From the NCBI GenBank assembly GCA_947498775.1, contig CANMLL010000007.1, positions 124,001 through 188,000 on the forward strand: a stretch of DNA of 64,000 nt, read 5' to 3'. The notes under the pieces were generated by a model, which saw only the letters and a program-made list of their open reading frames with translations, had not been told where the DNA came from and did no database searches. The DNA comes from an uncultured Aquimarina sp. Lineage in GTDB: Bacteria > Bacteroidota > Bacteroidia > Flavobacteriales > Flavobacteriaceae. Positions 44,705-54,713 of this stretch are shown in pieces (the stretch's first letter is position 1; every line of letters begins with the position of its first letter). The position numbers and the translations under genes were made by a program.

Positions 44705-44741
44705 ATTGTATTGTCGTTTAGTTGGTTATTAAAACATGTGG

Positions 44742-44766
44742 ATCCCGGCCTAGACCGGGATGACAA
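44742..44766. repeat. Short spacer palindrome ATCCCGG...CCGGGAT-GACA
   Basis: ATCCCGGCCTAGACCGGGAT (44742-44761) is a near-perfect palindrome (two central mismatches) followed by GACAA. Similar ...ATGACA words end the spacer repeats at 13183-13330 and near 41860. It lies between pfkA and tamB. Confidence 0.5.
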
Positions 44767-44825
44767 AGAAACAAACAACCCTTTATCAACACTTGATTAT
44801 TAACTATCAACCATTGATCAAATTG

Positions 44826-47800
44826 TTACTTATTCTTCTCTGTAAAGTTAATAAAATCCGGAGGTTCAATTTTTACTGTATCCTTAGGTTTTATGATTGA
44901 ATCTTTAACTTTTTTGCTTTTGAAGATCTTGGTGTATAACTCATTAAAATTATCAAAATCTACCGAGTATGAAAGCCCTACTCCTTGTTCGTATCCCTGA
45001 TTGGCAGTTCCTATAAACTGAATATCATCCTGTCGGTTAAAAATCTTTCCTCTTAAAGAACCATCTTCATTAAAAAGATATTCGACCTCAACATCACCTA
45101 CTACTGTAGATTCTCTAACGCCACCTATGGGCACTCCTACTCTACCATTGATCAGGATTCGATTATTGATCTGTGTAGAAAGTGTGAGACCAAACTGATC
45201 GGCATCTTCCTGATCGAGGTTACGCACTCCTTGCACATAGTTGAGTCCTACCTGAAATTTATCATCTTCATCAGAAAAGATCCCGTTAAAAAGACTAGAG
45301 GCCCTCTCGGCCAATAATCCCCCGGTTATCGCACCTGTATTCAAGGTACCATTATAAAATTGTCCGGAAGACACCAGAGACAAAGCTTGAATATCTTTAT
45401 TGGACTGATCACTTAGCTTATAATCCAGCTCACTTTTGACCACCGAGCTAAGGTTAGGAAACTCTATATCAAAATTGATGTCGGGTTGTATCAATTGTCC
45501 TTGCAAATCTACCACCACTGCTACTGGTATTTTACGGTTGATTGACGCATTTTCCAGCAATATTGCTGGGTTTGCTTCAGTTTTATATACGGCGCTAAGA
45601 TCCAAAACTGCACGTGTAGGGCTTCCATCCCAGTTGATGGTACCCCCATCGCGCACCGTAAATATTTTCTCTACCAGGCCACGGTATCTAAAATTATAGG
45701 TTCCTTCGTATGCCACAAAATCTCCCCACATATTAAACTTACCATTGGTATTGATCTCGATAAGCAAGGTTCCTGCTCCACGTCCTTTAAGCGAGCTTCC
45801 TGTACTCTTATCGATTACAATTTCTACTTCGGCATTATCAGTGACATCCAATTCAAAATTAAGTTCGAGTCCTTTGATATCGTCTAGCACAATCTCTTTT
45901 CCTTCTAGTCGGGCACGTTTTTCTTCGGGACTCAAGAAGTGGATATACGAATTATCTCCAATAGATTCGGTTTCATTTAGCGGAATCTTGAAAACCGTTC
46001 CTGCTTCGGTAGTAGCGTTTACATCGATCACCAATCCATCGGTGGGTCCGGTTATTTTGGCTTCGCCGCTTATAAACCCCGTTCCGTAGTACAAGGATTC
46101 TTCATCTTCTTCGGTATCAAGCACCAGCAAGCGGTCTTTGGCCAGAATCTCTAATCCCAGATCCCATTTTGAAAACCGACGATGAGCAATGTATCCTTTA
46201 AGAATACCTTCGGTACTGTATTTGGTATCGGTAATATTAATGTCATCAAATTCGAATCGTTGTTTGGTTAATACAACGCGAGAATTGTTCTCAAAATCCA
46301 AATCTACATTAAGGTATGGAAAAGTAAGTCCGACCTGATCCAAATACAACATTCCATCGATATTCGGATTTTTATAATTTCCTGATACTTTGGCCTCACC
46401 AGAAACAAATCCTCTGATATCAGAAACCACAACACCACCAAGAGCACCAAATTCTGTAATAGCAAACTTATCGAGCTCAAGATCAACATCTATCGATGAG
46501 TTTTCTTTGGAAACGTTAATACCACCAATGGCAGACAAAGTTTTTTGATTCTCATTGTTAATCAGTCTTGTATTAATAGTATACTCGGTTAGGTCTGCAT
46601 TTCCTGCCACATTAAGTTTGAGCACTCCCAAATCTGTTTGGTTAAGCGATAAATCGCTTATCTCGATGGTAGAATTTGGAAAATATAATCCGTTCTCCTG
46701 CAAGATTGACAACTCTCCGTCTACTTTACCCCCAAAGTTTAAACTATCGATCCTGGGTGTAATCTTGTTAAGGTCTACATTATCGAATGTGGCTTTTATG
46801 TTTTTATAATCTTTACCTCTGGTAATTCCGTTTATTTTGATTTCTTCTTCTTGATAATTAAGTATGATCGACTGTATATCTATACTTTTAAAATCATTAT
46901 CAAAGACTACTTTGTTTTTGTCTTTACTTTTTTCGCGATTCGCGTACCAGGTATACCCTTTGTAGGTAAAGTCTGATTGTCTAAACCCTATCACCGAGTT
47001 GTTTTCTTGGTTTATCGTATGGTAAAACTCAAGGTTGAAGTTATCCTCATTATTTCGCCCACCTCTAAATTCAGAACGCATGAACAATGTGTCTTTTAGC
47101 GTTACATTAATCAAACTAAACTCTGAGGCATCATAATATTTTGAGTTGATGCTATCTATAGCCACATAGGTGTTAAAAAGTGGATTTTTGTTATCTACCT
47201 GAACGTCTATATCTTCCATATAATTACCAAAAGCAGTAATCGAGGGAGATTTAAATGTAAGTTTAAACTCTGATTCATTACTTTGTACTTTTCCTTTGAT
47301 AATGGTATTTGGAGCAAATTGAATTTCTGGAAAAAAGACATCTACAATCTTATTGTAGATACTAAAGTTAAACTCCATAAACTCATTATCCGTAATTTCG
47401 GTAGCTTCAAAATTAGTATACAGGCTTCCTATAGAATTTCTAAAGAGGTCGTATACATTTTCGAATCTAAAAATACCTTTTACATTACCTTCTATAATAT
47501 CAGGACTATTGATGGTGATGGTACGAACTCTTTTTTCATCAAAGCTTGAGGTAATATCAAAATCTTCAAAATAATATCCTGCGTTTTGATTGGCATACAG
47601 TGTTTTTGCAAACGAAATGGTACCAAAAGCATCATTAAGACCTGTACCTTTCATATCCATATACACATCTCCATTAAGTACTGCTATGCTGTCACGAGTA
47701 AAAATATTGAGTTTGTTGAGATCCAAGTGATCTACATTAGCTACAAAATCATAATTATTAATTTCTTCAGAGAGATCGGCAACTCCTTTAAAAACAAATC

Positions 47801-49349
47801 TTGCATTGGGATCTCTGGATTTTAAATCACCATCAAAAACCCTATCTTTAAGATTTCCGATAGCCTTTAGATTTGTATAAGAATATCCGTTTACTTCTAA
47901 TTTGCTGATATCACCTTCGATTTTTGTATTTAGACTTTCTAGTGTAAAACCACTTCCGTCTACATGAATATCAAAAGCAGCGTTACCTATGGTTTGTTGT
48001 TCTAATAATTTACCAACATTAAAATTGCTAGAAATTACATTTCCATTATAGGTAGATTTACTAATATCGTCCAAATTTTCTAGCAATACAAAGGCATTAA
48101 TTTTACCCAGTTGAGAGAAGAAGTCCATATCGACATCTACCGCTTTGGTAGTTACAATGGCATTACCAATTGCCATGACACTACCAAACTGATGTAATTG
48201 TTTTGGCAAAGAGTTTCCTAAAACTTTTGGCATTAGGTTTATCAAATCATAATAATTGGTAGTAAGGTTCTTAAAATCGCCTTCTAATTTAAATTTTGAT
48301 GCGTCAGATACCGAATTTTGGATTCTGATATCCCCTTTTACTGTAGTTCTATCCAGCCCATAAATATTGGCATTAACGATTTTAAAATCATTGAGATTAC
48401 CTTGCACCGAAGTATTTCTCATTTTTATTCTTTGGTTTCTTCCAAAACCTTTATAAAAAGGGATCAGATCGTTTGTAGAAACTGTAGCGCGATTAAAAAT
48501 CGCGTTAATGTTTACTTTATTTTCAAAATCACTTAACCCTCCAACGGCATACGAAAATCGGATATCCCCCCCGATCTTGGAATCGGCAGTTTCTATACTT
48601 AATTCCTGAAAATGCATTTCTTCAGGTTTAATAGAGAAACATGTTTGCAATTTGGAAATACGAAGCCCTCTTCGATCATCAAATCCCAGGCTATTAACAT
48701 TTAAATATACATCCGGGCCATCGACCATTAGATTTTCTGCGTCTAGTAGAATATTGTAGTAGTAAACAACATCAGGTTTTTTTAGGTTTTCATTACTAAA
48801 ACTATACGTACCCTTATTAATAGAAATATTTTGGGTGGTAAGGAGAAATCTTTGGCTGGAAGATGATGTATTATCGCTTTCAAACTTACGGATAAATGTC
48901 ATTAGATTATCGCTATCTTCATCTTTGTAGATTTTCATCTTAAATATTAGCTCTTCGATGGATACCTTACCTAACTCTGGTCTATTGTTAACTACATCGC
49001 TCATACTACCAATCGATGACTCGATACTGGCAGCATAGAGTAACGTATCTTGGTGGTGATCTCTTACAAAAACTTCTTTAAGTTTTATATCTCCTGCATA
49101 GGTAAATCCTATGCCATCAATATTGATATCAACCCCATATTCTGAATTAAGATAACTGGTTAGCTTTTTTCCAAAAAAAGTTTGAACTCCAGGTATAGAA
49201 AACGTGACCACTAAGAACGCAGAAAGAGATAAAAGGACAAGAAATATCCTCAACAATATTTGCCTTAATTTTTTGATACGTTTTATTGTTTTAACTTTGT
49301 AGACAATATTAACAATTTCTATGCCCTTTTCCTCATAATGAACCCACAA
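44826..49349 (-). CDS. TamB-family translocation and assembly module protein
   Basis: 1507 residues. An N-terminal membrane helix (ILLRIFLVLLSLSAFLVVTF, about 32-51), AsmA-like start (IPGVQTFFGKKLTSYLNSEYG), a very long beta-helix, and a C-terminal DUF490/TamB domain with GTYNFRYRGLVEKIFTVRDG, GQLIQPDINFDIEFPN and an OM-facing end with INGRVGVPIGG. TamB-like proteins bridge the envelope for lipid transport or outer-membrane protein assembly. The open frame starts with TTG at 49349, which overlaps the divergent tsaD start by 12 bp; internal TTG codons near L32-L33 are alternatives. Confidence 0.9.
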   Translation of the reverse strand: MWVHYEEKGIEIVNIVYKVKTIKRIKKLRQILLRIFLVLLSLSAFLVVTFSIPGVQTFFGKKLTSYLNSEYGVDINIDGIGFTYAGDIKLKEVFVRDHHQDTLLYAASIESSIGSMSDVVNNRPELGKVSIEELIFKMKIYKDEDSDNLMTFIRKFESDNTSSSSQRFLLTTQNISINKGTYSFSNENLKKPDVVYYYNILLDAENLMVDGPDVYLNVNSLGFDDRRGLRISKLQTCFSIKPEEMHFQELSIETADSKIGGDIRFSYAVGGLSDFENKVNINAIFNRATVSTNDLIPFYKGFGRNQRIKMRNTSVQGNLNDFKIVNANIYGLDRTTVKGDIRIQNSVSDASKFKLEGDFKNLTTNYYDLINLMPKVLGNSLPKQLHQFGSVMAIGNAIVTTKAVDVDMDFFSQLGKINAFVLLENLDDISKSTYNGNVISSNFNVGKLLEQQTIGNAAFDIHVDGSGFTLESLNTKIEGDISKLEVNGYSYTNLKAIGNLKDRVFDGDLKSRDPNARFVFKGVADLSEEINNYDFVANVDHLDLNKLNIFTRDSIAVLNGDVYMDMKGTGLNDAFGTISFAKTLYANQNAGYYFEDFDITSSFDEKRVRTITINSPDIIEGNVKGIFRFENVYDLFRNSIGSLYTNFEATEITDNEFMEFNFSIYNKIVDVFFPEIQFAPNTIIKGKVQSNESEFKLTFKSPSITAFGNYMEDIDVQVDNKNPLFNTYVAIDSINSKYYDASEFSLINVTLKDTLFMRSEFRGGRNNEDNFNLEFYHTINQENNSVIGFRQSDFTYKGYTWYANREKSKDKNKVVFDNDFKSIDIQSIILNYQEEEIKINGITRGKDYKNIKATFDNVDLNKITPRIDSLNFGGKVDGELSILQENGLYFPNSTIEISDLSLNQTDLGVLKLNVAGNADLTEYTINTRLINNENQKTLSAIGGINVSKENSSIDVDLELDKFAITEFGALGGVVVSDIRGFVSGEAKVSGNYKNPNIDGMLYLDQVGLTFPYLNVDLDFENNSRVVLTKQRFEFDDINITDTKYSTEGILKGYIAHRRFSKWDLGLEILAKDRLLVLDTEEDEESLYYGTGFISGEAKITGPTDGLVIDVNATTEAGTVFKIPLNETESIGDNSYIHFLSPEEKRARLEGKEIVLDDIKGLELNFELDVTDNAEVEIVIDKSTGSSLKGRGAGTLLIEINTNGKFNMWGDFVAYEGTYNFRYRGLVEKIFTVRDGGTINWDGSPTRAVLDLSAVYKTEANPAILLENASINRKIPVAVVVDLQGQLIQPDINFDIEFPNLSSVVKSELDYKLSDQSNKDIQALSLVSSGQFYNGTLNTGAITGGLLAERASSLFNGIFSDEDDKFQVGLNYVQGVRNLDQEDADQFGLTLSTQINNRILINGRVGVPIGGVRESTVVGDVEVEYLFNEDGSLRGKIFNRQDDIQFIGTANQGYEQGVGLSYSVDFDNFNELYTKIFKSKKVKDSIIKPKDTVKIEPPDFINFTEKNK

Positions 49350-50360
49350 AAAATATACATTCTAGGTATTGAGTCTTCCTGTGATGATACCTCTGCAGCT
49401 ATATTATGCAACGGAAAAGTTTTATCAAATGTTGTAGCCTCACAAAAAATTCATGAATTGTACGGTGGTGTAGTACCCGAACTTGCTTCGAGAGCTCACC
49501 AGCAAAACATCGTTCCTGTGATAGATCAGGCCATCAAACAAACAGGAATAGACAAGAAAGATATAAGTGCCATTGCTTTTACACAAGGTCCCGGTCTAAT
49601 GGGATCTCTGCTGGTTGGCACATCGTTTGCAAAGTCTTTGGCTTTGGCTCTTGATATCCCATTGATTGATGTAAATCATATGCAAGCTCATATTTTGGCT
49701 CATTTTATAGAGGAAGATGAATTTGAAAAACCAGAATTTCCTTTTCTGGCAATGACAATAAGTGGTGGACACACACAAATCGTAAAAGTAAATGATCATT
49801 TTGATATGGAAATTATTGGCGAAACTATTGACGATGCGGTTGGAGAAGCTTTTGATAAAAGTGCTAAGATCTTAGGACTGCCCTATCCCGGCGGACCACT
49901 AATAGATAAATATGCTCAATTGGGGAATCCAAAGGCATTTCCGTTTCCTAAACCAAAGGTAGGTGAGCTTAATTTTAGTTTTAGTGGCCTTAAGACTTCG
50001 GTACTTTATTTTATCCAGAAAATGGTCAAAGAAAATCCCAATTTTATTGAAGAAAACCGTAATGATATTTGTGCTTCGCTTCAATATACCATCATCAATA
50101 TACTAATCGATAAGTTAAAAAAAGCTTCCAAACTATCTGGTATTAAACGCATTGCGATCGGCGGCGGAGTCTCGGCAAATTCGGGCATTAGAAAAGCTTT
50201 GAAAGAAGGCGAGCAAAAATACGGCTGGAAAACCTATGTTCCAAAGTTTGAATATACAACAGATAATGCAGCTATGATTGCTATTGTAGGATATTTAAAA
50301 TTCCAGAAAAATGAATTTACGGATCTTAATGTAGTAGCGAAAGCCAGAGCTAAGTTTTAG
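49338..50360 (+). CDS. tsaD: tRNA N6-adenosine threonylcarbamoyltransferase TsaD
   Basis: 340 residues. It transfers the threonylcarbamoyl group to A37 of ANN-decoding tRNAs. Motifs: GIESSCDDTSAAI, ELASRAHQQNIVPV, the metal-binding HMQAHILAHF, TISGGHTQIVKV, GPLIDKYAQLGN and IAIGGGVSANSGIRK. All are intact. A -7 box TAACTTTG (49292-49299), with TTTG at 49272-49275, lies inside the region read as the tamB N-terminus. TsaB, TsaC and TsaE are not in the window. Confidence 0.97.
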   Translation: MNPQKIYILGIESSCDDTSAAILCNGKVLSNVVASQKIHELYGGVVPELASRAHQQNIVPVIDQAIKQTGIDKKDISAIAFTQGPGLMGSLLVGTSFAKSLALALDIPLIDVNHMQAHILAHFIEEDEFEKPEFPFLAMTISGGHTQIVKVNDHFDMEIIGETIDDAVGEAFDKSAKILGLPYPGGPLIDKYAQLGNPKAFPFPKPKVGELNFSFSGLKTSVLYFIQKMVKENPNFIEENRNDICASLQYTIINILIDKLKKASKLSGIKRIAIGGGVSANSGIRKALKEGEQKYGWKTYVPKFEYTTDNAAMIAIVGYLKFQKNEFTDLNVVAKARAKF

Positions 50361-50364
50361 TTGA

Positions 50365-50399
50365 TTGATGGTTGATGGTTGATGGTTGATGGTTGATGG
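50365..50399. repeat. Tandem repeat, five TTGATGG units
   Basis: Five exact 7-bp units TTGATGG directly after the tsaD stop, preceded by a partial unit. It could vary in number between strains. Confidence 0.9.
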
Positions 50400-50416
50400 A
50401 ATTTAAAAATTGTTTT

Positions 50417-50464
50417 TGAAACTCTGAAACTCTGAAACGCTGAAACTTTGAAACTTTGAAAACT
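50417..50464. repeat. Tandem repeat, about six TGAAACTC-like units
   Basis: Units of 8 bp (TGAAACTC, TGAAACTC, TGAAACGC, TGAAACTT, TGAAACTT, then a partial unit). Similar ACTTTGTAACTTTG words occur before the AI-2E gene near 56725-56745. It lies in the tsaD-rsmE spacer. Confidence 0.85.
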
Positions 50465-50511
50465 TCTATAATTTCTAACGACTACCTACTGATTACTCAA
50501 TACTAATAAAA

Positions 50512-51216
50512 ATGCAATTATTCTATAACCATACACTTACCAAATCCAGCTCCGAAATAAAGTTCTCAAGAGAGGAAAGTAAGCATATTGCCAAAGTTTT
50601 ACGTAAAAAAGAAGGCGATATCTTATATATTACCAATGGAAAAGGTATTTTATTTACTGCAAAGATTACATTTTCTAATCCATCCCAATGTCATGCGGTT
50701 ATAGATTCTCATGAAACACAACCGCGCAAATCATACAGCCTTCACCTAGCCGTAGCCCCAACCAAAATGAACGATCGTTATGAATGGTTTTTGGAGAAAG
50801 CAACAGAAATAGGTATTGATCAAATTACACCCATCATTTGTGACCATAGTGAGCGAAAAGTGGTCAAAGAAGAACGTTTTGAGCGCATTCTGCAAAGTGC
50901 CATGAAACAATCACTTCAATGTTATTTACCCCAACTTAATCCTGCAATCTCGTTCTCAGACTTTATTGCACAAAAAAATGACGATCAGTTATTAATTGCA
51001 CATTGCGAAGAAACCAAAAAACAATCTCTAAAAGATGTGGTTCAACCAAAGACCAATGCCACTATCTTAATTGGTCCCGAAGGTGATTTCTCGACAAAAG
51101 AAATTGAATTGGCATTATCTTCAGGGTTTGTGCCAGTAACTTTGGGCGAAACAAGATTACGCACCGAAACAGCCGCCATTGTTGTAGCGCATAGCGTTGC
51201 ATTTATAAATGAGTAA
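50512..51216 (+). CDS. rsmE: 16S rRNA (uracil1498-N3)-methyltransferase RsmE
   Basis: 234 residues, PUA-like N-terminal domain and SPOUT C-terminal domain. Motifs: SREESKHIAKVLRKKEGD, MNDRYEWFLEKATEIGIDQI, PIICDHSER, MKQSLQCYLPQ, ILIGPEGDFSTKEIE and VTLGETRLRTETA, including the knot residues. The length is normal. It follows tsaD by 151 bp with tandem repeats between them. Confidence 0.96.
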   Translation: MQLFYNHTLTKSSSEIKFSREESKHIAKVLRKKEGDILYITNGKGILFTAKITFSNPSQCHAVIDSHETQPRKSYSLHLAVAPTKMNDRYEWFLEKATEIGIDQITPIICDHSERKVVKEERFERILQSAMKQSLQCYLPQLNPAISFSDFIAQKNDDQLLIAHCEETKKQSLKDVVQPKTNATILIGPEGDFSTKEIELALSSGFVPVTLGETRLRTETAAIVVAHSVAFINE

Positions 51217-51238
51217 GTATTTATTTTGAGTTAATAAA

Positions 51239-51275
51239 AAACTGCCACATTTCAGTTTCCATGAAGTGACAGTTT
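51239..51275. terminator. Imperfect hairpin between convergent rsmE and T9SS gene
   Basis: AAACTG-C-CAC...TTCA pairs with TGAAGTGACAGTTT (stem of 13-14 bp with a 2-nt bulge, loop about 8 nt). It lies between two convergent genes and could end both transcripts, but it lacks a long T-run. Confidence 0.4.
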
Positions 51276-51311
51276 AATACCAATTCTGATAGTTTGAACC
51301 CCCATCTTTTT

Positions 51312-53000
51312 CTAATTTTTTAGAAATTTAAGGATTTGGGTTTTACCATTTTCGGATGTTAGTTTTACAATATAAACCCCTGAATTTAAAGATTCTGTAG
51401 AAATTACAATTTCTCCTGTTTGACCTATATCAGCATCTCCAACAACCTCTTTTCCTTTCATATCAAAGATTTTCATTTCTATTATTCTTGATACCTCACC
51501 AGTCCTGATTGTTAAAAGGTTATTCACCGGATTGGGAAACAACTCTACTTTTGGGTTCTTTTGGAGTGCTTTTATTTCTCCGGTTCTGAAACCACTTGCC
51601 GTGCCACATATATCTTCTTTGAGTTCAACTTTAATTACAGGATGCTTTATTTCTCTATAATCATCCACAAAGATCTGCTGTACACTGCGCGTAACACATG
51701 GTTCGTGTTTAATTTCTTTGAGATCTATTTCTTTTTCGCAAGGTGTTCCTGTTTTACCTGTATCGGTAGTTTCTACCAGGTATTTGTCTATACCACCAGC
51801 ACCAATAGAAGATGTATATCCCGTAAAGGCAAAACCTTTATCAAAATCATCACTTACAAGCTCCATCCCTATTTCGCTTCCATTTCTACCATAATTGCGA
51901 GCCCATAATAAGTTACCCCCACTATCGGTCTGAAACAACATCGCTTTACGAGTAGAAGAAAGATTATTCAATCCCACTATCGTATATAGCTGTTTTCCAG
52001 AGGTATCTTCGGTGACTTCAATGCCATATCCATATTCACTTCTTTCGGTTCCGTAGGTTTTCATTCCTAAAAAATTACCTCCATTACTCATGTACAATAA
52101 GAATGCATCTTGCGAATTATTAATTCCGAAGCTATTGGTGTATCCCGTAAGTACGAAGTCCCCATCCTTATTTTGCTTTACACAAGTCGCTTCGTTTCTG
52201 TAACCAATAGTAGGGTCTAGTTCGTCTGGATATCCAAGTATTCTATTCCATTCAAGGTTAAGATCTGGTTTTAACTTCACTACAAAAAGATCTGTTGGGG
52301 GGTTAGTCAAAGCACCACTTCCGCCACATCTTCTGTTGGTAGTAGACCCAGAAATAACATATCCGCCATCTTGTGTTTGTTCTATCGATAATCCTCTTTG
52401 GTCTCCTTCGCCACCAATTACAGTAGCTCCTGTAAGGTTTCCTTGAAAATCGGTTTTTACCACATATATATTTGATCCTGGATATGCATTCCCATAACTT
52501 CTGGTTTCACCAACCATAATATAACCTGGTTTTCCATTTTCATCTTTGATACTTTGTACACAATGGAAGGTATCTAGTCTTTCTCCCCCAAAAACTCTTG
52601 AGAAAACAGGAAAGCCGTTAGTATCTACGCCTACGAGAAACGCATCTCCTTGTCCGGCCCCATAACTATATGTGATTCCTGCTGCAACGTAGGCTACAGG
52701 ATTATTAGGACTGAAATAATTCGATTGTCGAACCGAATTGAAATATTCGTGACGCTCACCTCCATAAACACGCGACCAAATCTGATTTCCGTCAAGGTCG
52801 GTCTTGACTAAAGTGGCTTCAAGACTACCAATATAACTACGGGCGGTATACCCCGCTATTACATATCCTTTTTCTACTTTTTTAAGCTGAGTAAGTGATC
52901 TACCCATATCCGACGTTTCCGTTCCGTAAGAATGTTGAAACTGTGAAAAGCTCATGCTCACAATAAAAAAACAGGCAATACAATAATAAATTGTTTTCAT
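51312..53000 (-). CDS. T9SS-secreted protein with C-terminal sorting domain
   Basis: 562 residues. Signal peptide ends VSMSFSQ. The body has repeated units of the type YVIAGYTARSYIG, GYIMVGETRSYGN, YVISGSTTNRRCG and FVLTGYTNSFG, each followed by TDxxGN, typical of a beta-propeller of six or seven blades. A linker carries Cys-rich segments (TPCEKEIDL, EPCVTRS). The last 80 residues are a type A sorting domain (VELFPNPVNNLLTIRTGE, IFDMKGKEVV, GVYIVKLTSENGKTQILKFLK) for T9SS export. Ligand unknown. Confidence 0.85.
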   Translation of the reverse strand: MKTIYYCIACFFIVSMSFSQFQHSYGTETSDMGRSLTQLKKVEKGYVIAGYTARSYIGSLEATLVKTDLDGNQIWSRVYGGERHEYFNSVRQSNYFSPNNPVAYVAAGITYSYGAGQGDAFLVGVDTNGFPVFSRVFGGERLDTFHCVQSIKDENGKPGYIMVGETRSYGNAYPGSNIYVVKTDFQGNLTGATVIGGEGDQRGLSIEQTQDGGYVISGSTTNRRCGGSGALTNPPTDLFVVKLKPDLNLEWNRILGYPDELDPTIGYRNEATCVKQNKDGDFVLTGYTNSFGINNSQDAFLLYMSNGGNFLGMKTYGTERSEYGYGIEVTEDTSGKQLYTIVGLNNLSSTRKAMLFQTDSGGNLLWARNYGRNGSEIGMELVSDDFDKGFAFTGYTSSIGAGGIDKYLVETTDTGKTGTPCEKEIDLKEIKHEPCVTRSVQQIFVDDYREIKHPVIKVELKEDICGTASGFRTGEIKALQKNPKVELFPNPVNNLLTIRTGEVSRIIEMKIFDMKGKEVVGDADIGQTGEIVISTESLNSGVYIVKLTSENGKTQILKFLKN

Positions 53001-53518
53001 AATGATTTGTATTAAATTGGTTAATAAATATGTTTTCCTGTAATCCTGTGCAGTTTACACTTAGACAATCTGCAACTGTAGTTCGAAGTTTTTCTGAATA
53101 TACAGAACGGGGTAAGTAAATGATATAACATTAACAATGTTGGGGGCAAAATAATAACATCCCCTTATAAGTTCCTAGAGGTATACACCTGATATACAAG
53201 GGTTAAATACCTACACCAAAGTAAGGTTTTACTGTATAACTAAACCAACACGCACTGTAAGTGTAGGGGTTTTGATACGCAATACATCGATTTTTGTTAC
53301 TTGTTAAAAGTTATTTGGTGTAGGGATGGATGACAGACAGACAACTTTTAACAAGTAACAGTATTGAAAAACAGATTTTTTCGCAGTACTAAAGTGCTGC
53401 AATAAAATTGCAGGGTTTTGAACCCAAATCTGAGGCCAATAAATTTAAGTAGCACATTTTCAAAAGCTTGAATTTCATTAGAAATCAATACCTTTACATC
53501 TTCACAAGATGTAGTATT
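53001..53518. other. Spacer with a repeat copy, small hairpins and a promoter
   Basis: No gene is seen. It contains repeat copy B (53252-53380), hairpins CTGCAAT-AAA-ATTGCAG (53397-53413) and GGGTT-TTG-AACCC (53413-53425), and a promoter-like pair TTG (53468-53470) with TACCTTTA (53489-53496) in front of the lipoprotein gene at 53519. Confidence 0.6.
53252..53380. repeat. Dispersed repeat, copy B (first copy at 21545-21681)
   Basis: It shares an identical 37-nt core with copy A (53291-53327). In this copy the arms GTTACTTGTTAAAAGTT (53296-53312) and AACTTTTAACAAGTAAC (53343-53359) are a perfect 17-bp inverted repeat with a 30-nt loop; in copy A the right arm has three changes. No reading frame is present. 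Confidence 0.75.
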
Positions 53519-54661
53519 ATGCCAAAATCGATGTATAGTATTTTACCTTTATTTTTCCTGTTCCTGAATTGTTCTTCATGCAGCAATAATCCTGGAACTT
53601 CCAGTCCGGATACTAATCAAAATACAATTAGTGCAGTCAAATTTATCGATGAATTTGTTTTTCCAGATCAGGAGATTAATGGCGTTCCTATAGGTGGGTT
53701 CTCGGGAATTGATTATCAAAACGGAAAATGGTATATCATCTGTGATACTTCTAATCCTCCCATTCGTTATTATGAAGCCAATATATCATATACAAAAGAT
53801 GGATTTCAGGATGTTGGTATTACAAACATGATCGAAATTAAAGATGCATCTGAAAATCCTTTGGAACAAGGTGTTGTAGATCCCGAAGCGATACGGCTTG
53901 ATCCAGCTACCAATACTATTTTATATACGAGTGAAGGCTCTATTAATAATGGTATTAATCCCGCCTTGATCGAACTTTCGGCACAAGCAAATCAAATAAG
54001 AAGTTTTACCCTACCCGATAATTTTAAAGCGAATGCCACTGATGATACCTCGGGTCCAAGGCATAACGGGGTTCTGGAAGGATTGTCGTTAAGTTTTGAT
54101 AATAAAGGGTATTGGGTTTCGTTTGAATTACCGCTTATCGAAGATGGTCCAGAACCGACTACGACCGACACCAATTCGCCAGTTCGGATCACATATTTAA
54201 ACAAAACAACCGGAGCTGCAGAACGACAGTTTGCTTACGAACTTGACCCGGTAGCACGAAAAGCCACCCTGGGAACCACTTTTGAAGTGAATGGTTTAGT
54301 AGAAATTCTAGCATATGATGAAAATAAATTTTTGGCATTAGAACGATCTTTTGCTTCTGGATATTTAGACGGTGGAAACAATGTAAAAATCTATAAAGTA
54401 GACGCCAGCAATGCTACAAATATCTTATCACTAGAATCACTAGCCAATGCAACATATACCAAAGCCACCAAAACGTTGCTATTCGATTTTGAAACAATTA
54501 GAAGTCAATTAACCCGAACCACCGTAGATAATCTAGAAGGAATCTCCTTTGGCCCCAAACTAGCTGACGGCAGCAGAAGTTTGGTAGTGATCTCTGATAA
54601 TAACTTTAATTCATTTTTCCCACAGCTTAACCAATTGATTGTTTTTAGGGTTGTTCCTTAG
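53519..54661 (+). CDS. Esterase-like phytase-family lipoprotein
   Basis: 380 residues from ATG 53519 (MPKSMYSILPLFFLFLNC, lipobox ahead of CSSCSNN). An upstream in-frame TTG at 53468 is better read as a -33 element. The body matches the esterase-like activity of phytase domain: EINGVPIGGFSGIDY near the start, GVVDPEAIRLDPATNTILYTSEGS, NGVLEGLSLSFDNKGYWVSF, LVEILAYDENKFLALERSF and TVDNLEGISFGPKLADGSRSLVVISDNNF at the end. It is a beta-propeller fold; the substrate is likely a phosphate or organic ester outside the cell. Confidence 0.85.
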   Translation: MPKSMYSILPLFFLFLNCSSCSNNPGTSSPDTNQNTISAVKFIDEFVFPDQEINGVPIGGFSGIDYQNGKWYIICDTSNPPIRYYEANISYTKDGFQDVGITNMIEIKDASENPLEQGVVDPEAIRLDPATNTILYTSEGSINNGINPALIELSAQANQIRSFTLPDNFKANATDDTSGPRHNGVLEGLSLSFDNKGYWVSFELPLIEDGPEPTTTDTNSPVRITYLNKTTGAAERQFAYELDPVARKATLGTTFEVNGLVEILAYDENKFLALERSFASGYLDGGNNVKIYKVDASNATNILSLESLANATYTKATKTLLFDFETIRSQLTRTTVDNLEGISFGPKLADGSRSLVVISDNNFNSFFPQLNQLIVFRVVP

Positions 54662-54713
54662 AACGAATAATTCATATTCATCAGAAAATATATAACCAAA
54701 AACTTTATTTAAT

